A stretch of 49,153 bases of DNA from assembly GCF_006538705.1 (NCBI RefSeq), contig NZ_BJLP01000032.1, forward strand, positions 1 through 49,153, read 5' to 3'. A program made the position numbers and the translations under genes. Below, piece after piece: positions 27,801-35,940 of this stretch (its first letter is position 1; the number at the start of each line of letters is the position of its first letter). Source of the DNA: Cellulomonas uda. Its GTDB lineage: Bacteria; Actinomycetota; Actinomycetes; Actinomycetales; Cellulomonadaceae. The notes below the pieces were generated by a model. The model saw only the letters and a program-made list of their open reading frames with translations. It ran no database searches and was not told the DNA's origin.

Positions 27801-30149
27801 GCCGGGATCGCGGACCTCGACTTCGGCGACCCGGTCGAGGCGGTCAACCGCGTCGCGGCGCGGCTCACCGACGGCGACGAGGCGAACGGTGAGGCCGACG
27901 TGGTCGTCGCCGAGTACCACGAGGGTGCGAGCGCGGGCACGCCCGACGGCGCCACGCTCGCGCAGGAGGTCGCGGCGGGCGGCGCGTTCGCGGACATCGT
28001 CACGGGCACGTCCGCGGCGGTCGACGCGATCTTCACCGGCCACACCCACAAGCAGTACGCGTGGTCGGCGGACGTGCCCGGTGTCCCGGGTGCGACGCGA
28101 CCCGTCGTGCAGACGGGCTCGTACGGCGAGTTCGTGGGCAAGGTCGTCCTCACGTACGACCGGGCGACCGACGAGGTCCTCGCGCACACCGAGGCGAACG
28201 TGGCGCGCACGACGACGGCGGACGCCGACCTGGTCGCGGCCTTCCCGCGGGTGGCCGAGGTCAAGACGATCGTCGACGCGGCGGTCGCGTACGCGAACGA
28301 GGTCGGCAGCGAGCCGGTCGGCTCGGTCACGGCGGACATCACGACGGCGTACTCCGGCGGCTCGTACGTGGACGGCGTCTACACAGGCTCCGGCCCGCTG
28401 CCGACGACGGGTCGCGACGACCGCGCGAGCGAGTCGACGCTCGGGAACCTGGTGGCGAACGCGCTGCGCGACACCCTCGCGGAGGACCGGTTGGGCGGCG
28501 CCGACATCGGCGTCGTCAACCCGGGCGGGCTGCGCAACGAGCTGCTGTACGCACGCTCGGGCGCCGAGACGACGGACGGTGTGGTGACGTACGCCGAGGC
28601 GAACGCCGTTCTGCCGTTCGTCAACAACCTCTGGACGACGACGCTCACGGGTGCGCAGGTCCGCACGATGCTCGAGCAGCAGTGGCAGCGTGACGCCGCG
28701 GGCAACGTGCCGAGCCGGCCATACCTGCAGCTCGGGCTCTCCGACAACGTGTCGTACACGTACGACGCGAGCCTGCCGGAGGGCAGCCGCATCACGTCGG
28801 TGACGATCGACGGCGAGCCGCTGGACGCGGAAGCCGACTACCGCGTGGGGACGTTCTCGTTCCTCGCGACGGGCGGCGACAACTTCCGGGTGTTCACGCA
28901 GGGCAGCGACACGCGTGACTCGGGTCTGGTCGACCGGGACGCGTGGATCGCGTACCTGCGGGCGCACCCCGGCCTGTCGCCCGACTTCGCGCGGCACGCC
29001 GTGGCCGTGAGCGACGCACCCGAGTCGGTCGAGGCGGGCGGCACGCTCGGGTTCGAGGTGTCGCACCTGGACCTCACGAGCCTCGGCTCGCCGCGCAACA
29101 CGAGCCTGGACGTGCGGCTCGACGGTGAGTCGATCGGCACGGCGACGGTCACCGGCGGCGCGGCCACGGTGTCCGCGGTCGTGCCCGCGGGCACGGCGGC
29201 GGGGGAGCACGAGCTCACGCTCGTCGCTAGCCCCAGCGGCACCACGGTCCACCTGCGGCTCACGGTCGAGCCGGCGTCGTCCGGGCCGACCACCACGACG
29301 CTCACGATGACCGGCGACCCGGTCGCGGGCGCGACGCAGACGCTCGTCGCGACCGTGACGCCCGCGGGTGTGACCGGCACGGTGACGTTCGTCGACGGGA
29401 GCACCTGGCTCGGGACCGTCCCGGTGAAGCTCGGCCGGGCGAGCCTCGACGTCCGGCTGGGCGGGGGTACGCACGCCCTGCGGGCGGTGCTCGTCCCGGT
29501 CGACGAGGCATGGGAGGGGTCCGAGGGCTCGTTGTCCGTGACGGTCGCGAAGGCGACGTCGACGACCACGCTGTCCCTCGACCGGACGACCGTGTCGTTC
29601 GGCGGCACGGTCACCGCGACCGTGACGGTCACGTCGACCGGGGGCGCTCCCACCGGCGTGGTCCAGGTCCGCGAGGGCGCGAGGGTCCTCGGGGCGGGCA
29701 CGCTCACGGGGTCGGGCGCGACGGCGACCGCGACGGTCGTGCTCCCGCGCACGCTCGCGCGCGGCACGCACACGCTCACCGCGGTGTACGGCGGCTCGGC
29801 GGACCTGACCGCCTCGACCTCCGCGCCCGTGCGGCTCACCGTCACCAGGGCGACGCCGACGATCGCGCTGTCGACCGCGTCGTGGACCGTCACCCGTGGC
29901 ACGCGTCCGACCATCGCGGTCACGGTCGCCGGGGTGGCCGGTGCCCCCTCGCCGACCGGCAAGGTGACGCTCGAGGCCGGCGGCCGTCCGCTCGTCGCGA
30001 CGCTCCAGAAGGGGAAGGCGACGTTCCGGCTGCCGGCGGTGACCCGTGACGTGACGGTCCGGGCCAGGTACCAGGGCGACGACTCGTACATCTCGGTGTC
30101 CGCGGTCCGGACGCTCGTCGTGAAGCACGGGGGGCACGGCCGCCGCTGA
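24861..30149 (+). CDS. Secreted ExeM-type nuclease fused to 5'-nucleotidase, with Ig-like repeats
   Basis: The 1762-aa exported protein probably scavenges nucleic-acid phosphate: the nuclease degrades DNA and the nucleotidase strips phosphate (inference from domains). Order: Sec signal (about 1-31, cut near ANA-AVS), lamin-tail domain (about 35-200), OB-like ExeM region (about 225-345), and an endonuclease/exonuclease/phosphatase domain (about 488-812: FNVLNYF, EIENS, NHLKSKG, GDFNAY, DHDPVV). Next come a metallophosphatase (about 828-1120: NINDFHG, GDNIG, GNHEFDQG, GHTHKQY) and the 5'-nucleotidase C-domain (about 1190-1380: GNLVANALRD, NPGGLRNEL, TGGDNF). Three Ig-like domains end the protein (about 1475-1757). 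There is no LPXTG or anchor helix, so it should be released. GTG start with GAAGGAG upstream; a terminator follows. Confidence 0.93.
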   Translation: MLRGTRSLTGGIAALAVVLAGAATAAPANAAVSPTAPVVVHEVYGAGGNSGAVLARDFVELYNPGDEPVALSGWSVQYASATGSSWTNTTPLSGSIAAGGYLLVGGAGGSNGAALEVDVDGTINLSGTAGKVALVSSTTSLTCSTGCAGQDPVVDLVGYGPTASSYAGSGPAPAASATTSVSRDDEHTNTADNAADFTAGAPTPQRAQGGTDPGPDPDPTVVPIAEVQGTGDTSPYAGRTVTTQGVVTAAYPTGGRNGYVIQTAGTGGALGSRTASDAIFVFSASTDDLVTIGDEVRVTGAVSEFQGLTEITVTSAAGLEVLDSDASVTPLTGAWPATAAAREAIESMLLLPTGDLTVTNTFSTNQYGELGLATGTTPLLQWTEVADPQDTAAIQAVKDDNAARGVVLDDGATTNFLSAANQGLVPSYVSLESPVRVGASVTFDEPVVVTYVNSTWKLDPTRPVQGLANSPVTVENTRTDSPRDVGGDLTVASFNVLNYFTTLGAQTPGCVPYTDRTGDGVTVREGCDPRGAWDPADLERQQAKIVTAINALDADVVGLLEIENSLVVDGVADEALGTLVDALNDAAGEERWAFVPSSSQLPPVGEMDVISNALIYQPAAVERVGESRALGTLSGSGEPFDNAREPIAQVFAPVGGGEPVLVAVNHLKSKGSAGPLPGDADAGDGQGASNASRVAQATALRDWVADIQGDVESVALVGDFNAYTLEDPLQVLYDAGYADATTELAPGEYSYSFGGLSGSLDHVLLNEHALARATGADVWEINAEESIALEYSRYDYHGALYYASDEYRSSDHDPVVVGLDAGEAGSTVDLTFLNINDFHGRIESAAAGSNTVKLAGTVEQLRAAAPGPVAFLSAGDNIGASLFASAVQQDQPTIDVLNALDLAASAVGNHEFDQGFADLRDRVVGPDDDRNAAWAYLGANVYAKGTTDPVLPEYAMVDMDGVDVAVVGAVTEETPSLVTPAGIADLDFGDPVEAVNRVAARLTDGDEANGEADVVVAEYHEGASAGTPDGATLAQEVAAGGAFADIVTGTSAAVDAIFTGHTHKQYAWSADVPGVPGATRPVVQTGSYGEFVGKVVLTYDRATDEVLAHTEANVARTTTADADLVAAFPRVAEVKTIVDAAVAYANEVGSEPVGSVTADITTAYSGGSYVDGVYTGSGPLPTTGRDDRASESTLGNLVANALRDTLAEDRLGGADIGVVNPGGLRNELLYARSGAETTDGVVTYAEANAVLPFVNNLWTTTLTGAQVRTMLEQQWQRDAAGNVPSRPYLQLGLSDNVSYTYDASLPEGSRITSVTIDGEPLDAEADYRVGTFSFLATGGDNFRVFTQGSDTRDSGLVDRDAWIAYLRAHPGLSPDFARHAVAVSDAPESVEAGGTLGFEVSHLDLTSLGSPRNTSLDVRLDGESIGTATVTGGAATVSAVVPAGTAAGEHELTLVASPSGTTVHLRLTVEPASSGPTTTTLTMTGDPVAGATQTLVATVTPAGVTGTVTFVDGSTWLGTVPVKLGRASLDVRLGGGTHALRAVLVPVDEAWEGSEGSLSVTVAKATSTTTLSLDRTTVSFGGTVTATVTVTSTGGAPTGVVQVREGARVLGAGTLTGSGATATATVVLPRTLARGTHTLTAVYGGSADLTASTSAPVRLTVTRATPTIALSTASWTVTRGTRPTIAVTVAGVAGAPSPTGKVTLEAGGRPLVATLQKGKATFRLPAVTRDVTVRARYQGDDSYISVSAVRTLVVKHGGHGRR

Positions 30150-30176
30150 CCCGAGGGACGCGGCAGCCGACACGCT

Positions 30177-30213
30177 CGAGGGGCGTCCGACCACCACGGT
30201 CGGGCGCCCCTCG
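30177..30213 (+). terminator. Terminator after secreted nuclease gene
   Basis: CGAGGGGCG and CGCCCCTCG (30177-30185, 30205-30213) extend through a G-U pair into CCGACC/GGTCGG with an ACCAC loop. This gives a nearly continuous 16-bp stem, 28 bp after the stop. Confidence 0.85.
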
Positions 30214-30268
30214 CGCATGCCCACCCGTGCGGCCCACCGGCCGGTGGGCTCGCCCGGTGGTCGTCGTC

Positions 30269-30316
30269 GACGCGCCCGCCGACGCGCCTGACAACGCGCC
30301 TGCCGACGCGCCGTCC
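30269..30316 (+). repeat. Four 12-bp direct repeats upstream of the thi operon
   Basis: GACGCGCCCGCC, GACGCGCCTGAC, AACGCGCCTGCC and GACGCGCCGTCC lie in tandem, followed by two GGGCGGACGG copies. They fill the gap between the preceding terminator and the thi promoter. No gene is seen in 30150-30355. Confidence 0.75.
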
Positions 30317-30357
30317 GGTGGGCGGACGGGGGGCGGACGGCGGCGGTGAGCGCGGGC

Positions 30358-30363
30358 TAGCCT
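30358..30363 (+). promoter_or_regulatory. -10 hexamer of thi operon
   Basis: TAGCCT lies 7-8 nt before the predicted first base of the TPP aptamer, so the transcript should begin almost exactly with riboswitch stem P1. Confidence 0.6.
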
Positions 30364-30371
30364 GGCCGCAC

Positions 30372-30450
30372 TGACACGGGGTGCCCTGCACGCAGGGCTG
30401 AGATCACACCCGCCGAACCTGATCTAGTTCGTACTAGCGAAGGGATGTCA
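30372..30450 (+). promoter_or_regulatory. TPP riboswitch (THI element)
   Basis: The conserved parts are in order: ACACGGGGTGCCC, GGGCTGAGA, ACACCCG, GAACCTGATCTAGTTCGTAC and TAGCGAAGGGA. Stem P1 pairs TGACA (30372-30376) with TGTCA (30446-30450). The likely ribosome site AAGGGA lies inside the conserved 3' part of the aptamer, 10 nt before the thiM ATG. TPP binding should therefore hide it, giving translational control with no separate expression platform. Confidence 0.95.
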
Positions 30451-30455
30451 TCTCC

Positions 30456-31400
30456 ATGACGTCTGCCGTCCCACCCTGCCCTCCCGCCGACGATCGCGCC
30501 GACGAGCGCGCCGACGAACCCGGCGGCGCCCCGCCCCTGAGCCCCGGCAGGCTCGCCGCCGACGCGGCGCAGGCGCTCGCGGCGGTCCGGGCACGCACGC
30601 CGCTCGTGCAGTGCCTCACCAACGAGGTGACCACGAACCTCGTCGCCAACGCGCTGCTCGCGGTGGGCGCCTCGCCCGCGATGACCGCGGTCCCGGGCGA
30701 GGCCGAGCAGCTCGCGGCCGTCGCGGGCGCGGTCCTGGCGAACCTCGGCACGCCCGGACCCGACCTGCGCGCGTGCCTCGAGCCCGCGGTCACCACGGCG
30801 CGGCGCGCCGGCGTGCCGTGGGTGCTCGACCCCGTGGCCGTCGGGGTGCTGTCGGTCCGCACGCGGCTCGCCGAGCAGCTCCTGGGCGCGCGGCCCGCGG
30901 TGGTGCGCGGCAACGCGAGCGAGGTCCTGGGCCTCGCGGGGCTCACGTCGTCGGGACGGGGCGTCGACTCGTGCGACGCCGTCGAGGACGCGCGCGTGGC
31001 CGCGGTCCGCCTCGCGCACGCGACGGGCGGCGCGGTCGCGGTGTCGGGCGCGGTCGACCTCGTCGTCGCGGGTGACGTCGCCGTGCGCGTGTCGGCGGGG
31101 GACCCCCTGCTGACGGCGATCACCGGCGCAGGGTGCGCGCTCGGCGCGCTCGCGGCGGCGTTCGCCGCGGTCACCGACCCGCTCACCGCGGCGGTCGGCT
31201 CCTCGCTGGTCCTCGGGCTCGCGGCGGAGCGCGCCGCGTCGGTCGCGCGCGGTCCGGGCTCGTTCCAGGTCGCGCTGCTCGACGAGCTGTACGGGCTGCG
31301 GCCCGAGCACGTCGTCGGGCTGGGTGACCGGCTGGTCGTCGAGCCCGCGCGCACCGGCGCGCGCCGGGCCGCGACCGCGCCCGTCGGGGCACCCGCGTGA
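30456..31400 (+). CDS. thiM: Hydroxyethylthiazole kinase
   Basis: ThiM phosphorylates salvaged 4-methyl-5-hydroxyethylthiazole. The 314-aa ribokinase-like protein shows PLVQCLTNEVTTNLVANALLA, WVLDPVAVG, VRGNASEVLGLAG and the anion-hole segment ITGAGCALGALAAAF with the catalytic Cys. An N-terminal 30 residues rich in Asp/Pro/Ala are not conserved. It is the first gene after the TPP riboswitch; its stop overlaps the thiE GTG. Confidence 0.95.
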   Translation: MTSAVPPCPPADDRADERADEPGGAPPLSPGRLAADAAQALAAVRARTPLVQCLTNEVTTNLVANALLAVGASPAMTAVPGEAEQLAAVAGAVLANLGTPGPDLRACLEPAVTTARRAGVPWVLDPVAVGVLSVRTRLAEQLLGARPAVVRGNASEVLGLAGLTSSGRGVDSCDAVEDARVAAVRLAHATGGAVAVSGAVDLVVAGDVAVRVSAGDPLLTAITGAGCALGALAAAFAAVTDPLTAAVGSSLVLGLAAERAASVARGPGSFQVALLDELYGLRPEHVVGLGDRLVVEPARTGARRAATAPVGAPA

Positions 31401-32113
31401 CCGGCGCGGCGGGTGCGTCCCGGCGCCCCCCGTTCCCGGGCGGTCCCTACCTCGTGCTCGACGCCGACGTGTGCGCGGCGGCCGGCCGCGCCCCGGCAGG
31501 CGTCGCGGCGGCGGCGGTGCGCGCGGGCGTCGGCGTGGTGCAGGTGCGTGCGACGCGCGCGGGGGTGCGCGACCTGGTCGCGCTCACGACGGCGGTGGCG
31601 GAGGCCGTGCGCACCGCGGGACCCGCGCTGCTCGTCGTCGACGACCGCGTGGACGTGGTGCTCGCGGCACGCGCCCGCGGTGCGGTCGTGGACGGTGTGC
31701 ATGTCGGCCAGCGGGACCTGGAGGCCGCCGACGCGCGTGCGTTGCTCGGCCCCGACGCGGTCGTGGGCGTCTCGGCGGCACGGCCGCAGGACGTGCGCGC
31801 GGTCCCGGCCGACCTGGTCGACTACGTCGGGAGCGGGCCGGTGCGGCTGACGCCGACCAAGCCCGACGCCGACGTCGCGCTCGGCCTCGACGGTCTCGCC
31901 GCGGCGGTCGCGAGCACCCGGCTGCCGGTCGTGGCGATCGGCGGGCTCGACGCGCGTGACGTCGACGCCGTGCGGACGGCCGGCGCTCACGGGCTCGCGG
32001 TGGTCTCGGCGGTGTGCTCCGCGCCCGACCCGTCCGCCGCGGCCGCGGGGCTCGTCGCCACGTGGCGGCGGTCGGCGAGCGGCACGGTGGCGACGCCGGC
32101 GGGTGCGCGGTGA
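31397..32113 (+). CDS. thiE: Thiamine-phosphate synthase
   Basis: ThiE couples HMP-PP and thiazole phosphate to thiamine phosphate. The 238-aa TIM-barrel has LLVVDDRVDVVLAA, GVHVGQRDL, VSAARPQDV, GSGPVRLTPTKPDA and VVAIGGLDA, all expected. The pyrophosphate-binding strand reads GVVQVRATRAG where most ThiE have QLREK, so the usual Lys is replaced by Thr; activity is still likely. Start GTG overlaps the thiM stop. An Ala/Arg-rich tail follows the barrel. Confidence 0.93.
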   Translation: MTGAAGASRRPPFPGGPYLVLDADVCAAAGRAPAGVAAAAVRAGVGVVQVRATRAGVRDLVALTTAVAEAVRTAGPALLVVDDRVDVVLAARARGAVVDGVHVGQRDLEAADARALLGPDAVVGVSAARPQDVRAVPADLVDYVGSGPVRLTPTKPDADVALGLDGLAAAVASTRLPVVAIGGLDARDVDAVRTAGAHGLAVVSAVCSAPDPSAAAAGLVATWRRSASGTVATPAGAR

Positions 32114-33642
32114 GCCCGTCGCGCGTGCGCGCGCTGTCCATCGCCGGCACCGACCCGACGGGCGGCGCCGGGATCCAGGCGGACCTCAAGTCGTTCGCCG
32201 CGCACGGGGCGTACGGCATGGCGGTCGTGACGGCGCTCGTCGCGCAGAACACCCGCGGCGTGCGCGCGGTCCACGTCCCCGAGCCGGAGTTCCTGCGTGC
32301 GCAGCTCGAGGCCGTCAGCGACGACGTCACGGTCGACTCGGTGAAGATCGGCATGCTCGCCACGCCGCAGGTCGCGCACGAGGTGACGGCGTGGCTGGAC
32401 CGGCAGCGTGCCGCGGGGCGTTCGCCCGTCGTCGTGCTCGACCCGGTGATGGTCGCGACCAGCGGGGACCGGCTCCTCGACCGGGAGGCCGAGATCGCCG
32501 TGCGCGAGCTCGTGGGCCGCGCGGACCTCGTGACGCCGAACCTGCCCGAGCTGGCGGTGCTCGTCGACGAGCCGCGCGCGCAGACGTGGGCGCAGGCGCT
32601 CGACCAGGCGACCCGCCTCGCCCGCGGGTCGGGGACCACGGTCCTGCTCAAGGGCGGGCACCTGGGCGGGCCGACGAGCCCGGACGCGCTCGTCGGCCCG
32701 GACGGTGCGGTCGTCGAGGTCGCGGCGCAGCGCGTCGCCTCGACGAGCACGCACGGCACGGGGTGCTCGCTGTCGGCCGCGGTCGCGGCGCTGCGGCCCG
32801 CGCGCGACGGCTGGCCGGAGGCGGTGCGCGAGGCCAAGCAGTGGCTCACCGGGGCGATCGCGGCCGGGGCGCGGCTGGAGGTCGGCGCGGGCCACGGCCC
32901 CGTCGACCACCTGCACCACGCGCCGGGGCTGGGCGCCCGGCCGTTCACCGCGCAGGTGGCCGGTCTCGTCGCGGACGCCGTCGAGCGGTCGCAGGACCTG
33001 CCGTTCGTCCGGGCCCTCGCGGACGGGTCGCTGCCGGTCGACCGGTTCGAGGAGTACGTGCGGCAGGACGCGCTGTACCTGACCGGGTACGCGCGGGTGC
33101 TCGCGCGGGCGAGCGAGCTCGCCCCGGACGGGGAGTCGCAGGCGTTCTTCGCGCGCGGCGCCGCGGCGTGCCTCGACGTCGAGCGGCGGCTGCACGAGCA
33201 GCGCCTGGCGAGGTCGGCCCGGGACGGGTCACGTCAGGGGGCGGGCGCGTCGCCGGTCACGACCGCGTACGTCGACCACCTGCTCGCGGTCGCGGCGACC
33301 GGGTCGTACGCCGACGTCGTGGCCGCCGTGCTGCCGTGCTACTGGGTGTACGCGGACCTCGGTGCGCGGTTGCGCGCGCGGGCCGGCGACCTCACGGCGC
33401 ACCCGTACGGCGACTGGGTGGGCACGTACGGCGACGAGGAGTTCGCGGCCCTGACCGCCCAGGCGCGCGCGCACGCGGACGCGGCGGGCCGGTCGCTCGA
33501 CGCGGCCGGTCGGGCCCGGATGTGTGAGGTGCTCGCGGTCTCCTGCGAGCACGAGGTCGCGTTCTTCGACCAGGTCCGCCCGGCGCCCGGACCTGCCCGC
33601 GCGACGTCCGACGAGCTCGTCAACGCCGGGGTGCCGGCCTGA
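32110..33642 (+). CDS. thiD: Bifunctional HMP(-P) kinase / aminopyrimidine salvage (ThiD-TenA fusion)
   Basis: The 510-aa protein joins two enzymes. Residues 1-265 are ThiD, which makes HMP-PP: IAGTDPTGGAGIQADLK, DPVMVATSG, LVTPNLPEL and STHGTGCSLSAAVAAL. Residues about 280-505 are a TenA domain that hydrolyses aminopyrimidines from degraded thiamine: FEEYVRQDALYLTGYAR, the catalytic Cys in LPCYWVYADLG (about 410), and the Glu in CEHEVAFFDQV. Fusing the two passes salvaged HMP straight to phosphorylation. GTG overlaps the thiE stop. It is the last gene of the riboswitch operon and has a strong terminator. Confidence 0.94.
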   Translation: MSPSRVRALSIAGTDPTGGAGIQADLKSFAAHGAYGMAVVTALVAQNTRGVRAVHVPEPEFLRAQLEAVSDDVTVDSVKIGMLATPQVAHEVTAWLDRQRAAGRSPVVVLDPVMVATSGDRLLDREAEIAVRELVGRADLVTPNLPELAVLVDEPRAQTWAQALDQATRLARGSGTTVLLKGGHLGGPTSPDALVGPDGAVVEVAAQRVASTSTHGTGCSLSAAVAALRPARDGWPEAVREAKQWLTGAIAAGARLEVGAGHGPVDHLHHAPGLGARPFTAQVAGLVADAVERSQDLPFVRALADGSLPVDRFEEYVRQDALYLTGYARVLARASELAPDGESQAFFARGAAACLDVERRLHEQRLARSARDGSRQGAGASPVTTAYVDHLLAVAATGSYADVVAAVLPCYWVYADLGARLRARAGDLTAHPYGDWVGTYGDEEFAALTAQARAHADAAGRSLDAAGRARMCEVLAVSCEHEVAFFDQVRPAPGPARATSDELVNAGVPA

Positions 33643-33683
33643 CCCGACGAGCGGCCCGCGGTGGGCGCGGGCCGCTCGTCGGG
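33643..33683. terminator. Bidirectional terminator between thiD/tenA and trpB2
   Basis: An 18-bp perfect stem (33643-33660 with 33666-33683) around GTGGG begins right at the thiD stop and ends 3 bp before the convergent trpB2 stop. It can serve both strands. Confidence 0.9.
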
Positions 33684-33686
33684 GCG

Positions 33687-35000
33687 TCAGAGGAAGTCGT
33701 GGTACGCGGGCAGGTCGAGCACGCCGTTGCCGGACAGCCCGATGACGATCGTCTCCTCGGTCGTCGCGGCCCGCGCGTGCGCGATGGCCCCGGCGACCGC
33801 GTGCGTCGACTCGGGCGCCGGGATGATCCCCTCCGCCCGTGCGAACTCGATCCCGGCCGCGAACGCGGTCTCCTGGTCGACGGCGATCGCCTCGAGGAGC
33901 CCGAGCTCGAGCGCGTGCGAGACCATCGGCGCCATGCCGTGGTAGCGCAGCCCGCCCGCGTGGATGGGCGGCGGGACGAAGTCCTTGCCGAGCGTGTGCA
34001 TCTTGAGCAGGGGCGTCAGGCCCGCGACGTCCCCGAAGTCGTACCGGTACTCGCCCTGGGTGAGCGAGGGGCACGCGGCGGGTTCGCACGCGACGACGCG
34101 CGTCGTCGTGCCGTCGCGCAGGTTGCGGCCGATGAACGGGAAGCTCAGGCCCGCGAGGTTCGACCCGCCGCCCGCGCAGCCGAACACGACGTCCGCGCTC
34201 GCGCCGACCTCGTCGAGCTGGGCCAGCGCCTCCTGGCCGATCACGGACTGGTGCAGCAGCACGTGGTTGAGCACCGACCCGAGCGCGTAGTGCGCGTTCG
34301 GGTCCTGCGCGGCGACCTCGACGGCCTCCGAGATGGCCATGCCGAGCGAGCCGGTCGTCTCGGGGTCGGCGGCGAGCATCGCGCGCCCCGCCTCGGTGAG
34401 GTCGGACGGCGACGGGTGGCACACGCCGCCGTACGTCTCCATCTGCATGCGCCGGTACGGCTTGGCGTCGTACGACGCGCGCACCTGCCAGACCTCGCAC
34501 TCGAGGCCGAGCAGCGAGCACGCGAAGGACAGCGATGCGCCCCACTGGCCGGCGCCCGTCTCGGTCGTGAGCTTGGTCGTGCCCTCGATGGCGTTGTAGT
34601 ACGCCTGCGCGACCGCGGTGTTCGGCTTGTGCGAGCCCGCCGGGGAGACGCCCTCGTACTTGTAGTAGATCTTCGCGGGCGTGCCGAGCGCGCGCTCGAG
34701 GCGCAGCGCCCGGATCAGCGGGGACGGGCGCCACAGCGCGTACAGCTCCCGGACGGTCTGCGGGATCTCGACGTACCGCTCGGTGCTGACCTCCTGCGCG
34801 ATGAGCGCCATCGGGAACAGCGGCGCGAGGTCGTCCGGGCCGAGCGGCTCGCGGGTGCCCGGGTGCAGCGCGGGCGGCGCGGGCTCGGGCAGGTCCGCCG
34901 CGAGGTTGTACCAGTGCGTCGGGACCTGGGACGGCACGACGGTGCCGACCGGTTCCGTGAGCGGACGGGATGCGGGCCGGACGTCCGGGGATGTCGTCAT
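33687..35000 (-). CDS. trpB2: TrpB2-type tryptophan synthase beta-like PLP enzyme
   Basis: The 437-aa protein is a fold-type II PLP enzyme of the TrpB2 branch: [10 protein letters not shown] at the N-terminus, [17 protein letters not shown] with the PLP Lys, [20 protein letters not shown] and GLSGNGVLD. TrpB2 converts indole or phosphoserine plus indole to tryptophan and is often found without trpA, as here. Physiological role, salvage of indole, is an inference. ATG follows AGGAGG. A TAGGCT promoter overlaps a 12-bp palindrome about 85 bp upstream. It is transcribed separately from the frnE-like gene. Confidence 0.93.
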   Translation of the reverse strand: MTTSPDVRPASRPLTEPVGTVVPSQVPTHWYNLAADLPEPAPPALHPGTREPLGPDDLAPLFPMALIAQEVSTERYVEIPQTVRELYALWRPSPLIRALRLERALGTPAKIYYKYEGVSPAGSHKPNTAVAQAYYNAIEGTTKLTTETGAGQWGASLSFACSLLGLECEVWQVRASYDAKPYRRMQMETYGGVCHPSPSDLTEAGRAMLAADPETTGSLGMAISEAVEVAAQDPNAHYALGSVLNHVLLHQSVIGQEALAQLDEVGASADVVFGCAGGGSNLAGLSFPFIGRNLRDGTTTRVVACEPAACPSLTQGEYRYDFGDVAGLTPLLKMHTLGKDFVPPPIHAGGLRYHGMAPMVSHALELGLLEAIAVDQETAFAAGIEFARAEGIIPAPESTHAVAGAIAHARAATTEETIVIGLSGNGVLDLPAYHDFL

Positions 35001-35079
35001 GCGGGTGCCTCCTGGGCGCGTCGTGGAGCGGTGCGGGCCGCCGACGCGCGTGCGAGGGGCCACGACGCCGTGGGTCCGC

Positions 35080-35092
35080 AGGCTGCAGCCTA
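35080..35092 (-). promoter_or_regulatory. Candidate trpB2 promoter with overlapping palindrome
   Basis: On the minus strand the -10 TAGGCT (35087-35092) overlaps the perfect palindrome AGGCTGCAGCCT (35080-35091). The implied leader is about 80 nt. The palindrome could be a repressor site; no leader peptide with Trp codons was found. Confidence 0.4.
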
Positions 35093-35172
35093 GGGGAGAG
35101 GCGACGTCCGGACGGCCGCCCCGGTCAGGCCGGTCGCGCGGCGGCCGCGGACCGCCTGCGGACCGCTCGCCG

Positions 35173-35940
35173 TCAGACCGCGCAGGAGTCGTCGGTGCAC
35201 GTCGCGGCCGACGGGTCGCCCGTCAGCACCTGCAGGGGGTTCGCCTCGCGCCAGCCCGCGTCGAGGAGCTGGGCGAACACCTCGGCGGGCTGGGCGCCGG
35301 AGACCGCGTAGCGGCGGTCGACGACGAAGAACGGCACGCCGGTCACGCCGAGCTCGCGCGCCGCCGCGACGTCGGCGTCGACCGCGTCCGACTGCGCGTC
35401 GCCCGCGAGGAACGCCGCGACGGCCGCGTCGTCGTGCCCGGCCTGCGCGAACCCGGCCTCGCGCGCGACGGTGACGAGCGCGTCGTCGACGCCCAGGTCG
35501 GCACCGCGCTCGAAGTGCGCGGAGAACAGCGCCTCGATCGTGCGGTCCGCGAGCTGAGACCCGCCGAGCTCGCGCGCCAGGTGCGTCAGGCGGTGCGCGT
35601 CGTAGGAGTTGAACGCGAGCACCGAGTCGAAGTCGTAGGCCAGCCCCTCGTCCGCCGCGACGGCCGTGACGTGCGCGAACATGCGCTGCACCTGCTCGGG
35701 CGGCAGCCCCTTGAGCTCCGCGAGCGCCTCGGCCTCGGGACGGCCCGGTCCGCGCGGCGTGTCGGGGGAGAGCTGGTAGGACCGCCACACGACGTCGACG
35801 TGGGCGCGGTGCGGGAAGGCGGCGAGCGCGGCGGCGAACCGGCGCTTGCCGATGTAGCACCACGGGCAGGCGATGTCGGACCACACCTCGACCGTGATCG
35901 TGCGGACGGGGTTCAGGGTGGGCGTGCTCGTGGTGCTCAC
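35173..35940 (-). CDS. FrnE-like DsbA-family thiol oxidoreductase
   Basis: The 255-aa thioredoxin-fold protein has the active site CPWC in [19 protein letters not shown], the helical insert of the FrnE/DsbA group, and the cis-Pro segment [21 protein letters not shown]. It ends with TCTDDSCAV, a CX4C pair also described in FrnE of Deinococcus, which helps protect against oxidative stress. No signal peptide is present, so it acts in the cytoplasm. GTG start overlaps the stop of the quinone reductase gene (GTGA), so the two redox proteins are made together. Confidence 0.9.
   Translation of the reverse strand: MSTTSTPTLNPVRTITVEVWSDIACPWCYIGKRRFAAALAAFPHRAHVDVVWRSYQLSPDTPRGPGRPEAEALAELKGLPPEQVQRMFAHVTAVAADEGLAYDFDSVLAFNSYDAHRLTHLARELGGSQLADRTIEALFSAHFERGADLGVDDALVTVAREAGFAQAGHDDAAVAAFLAGDAQSDAVDADVAAARELGVTGVPFFVVDRRYAVSGAQPAEVFAQLLDAGWREANPLQVLTGDPSAATCTDDSCAV

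Noticed and set aside
24957..30224. A 1755-codon open frame on the minus strand opposite the secreted nuclease gene
   Set aside because: Long antisense frames are expected at very high GC. Its translation is Arg/Asp/Val-rich without domains, while the plus strand encodes clear nuclease and nucleotidase motifs.
35001..35172. Tryptophan attenuator upstream of trpB2
   Set aside because: No short frame with tandem Trp codons and no alternative terminator/antiterminator pair was found.
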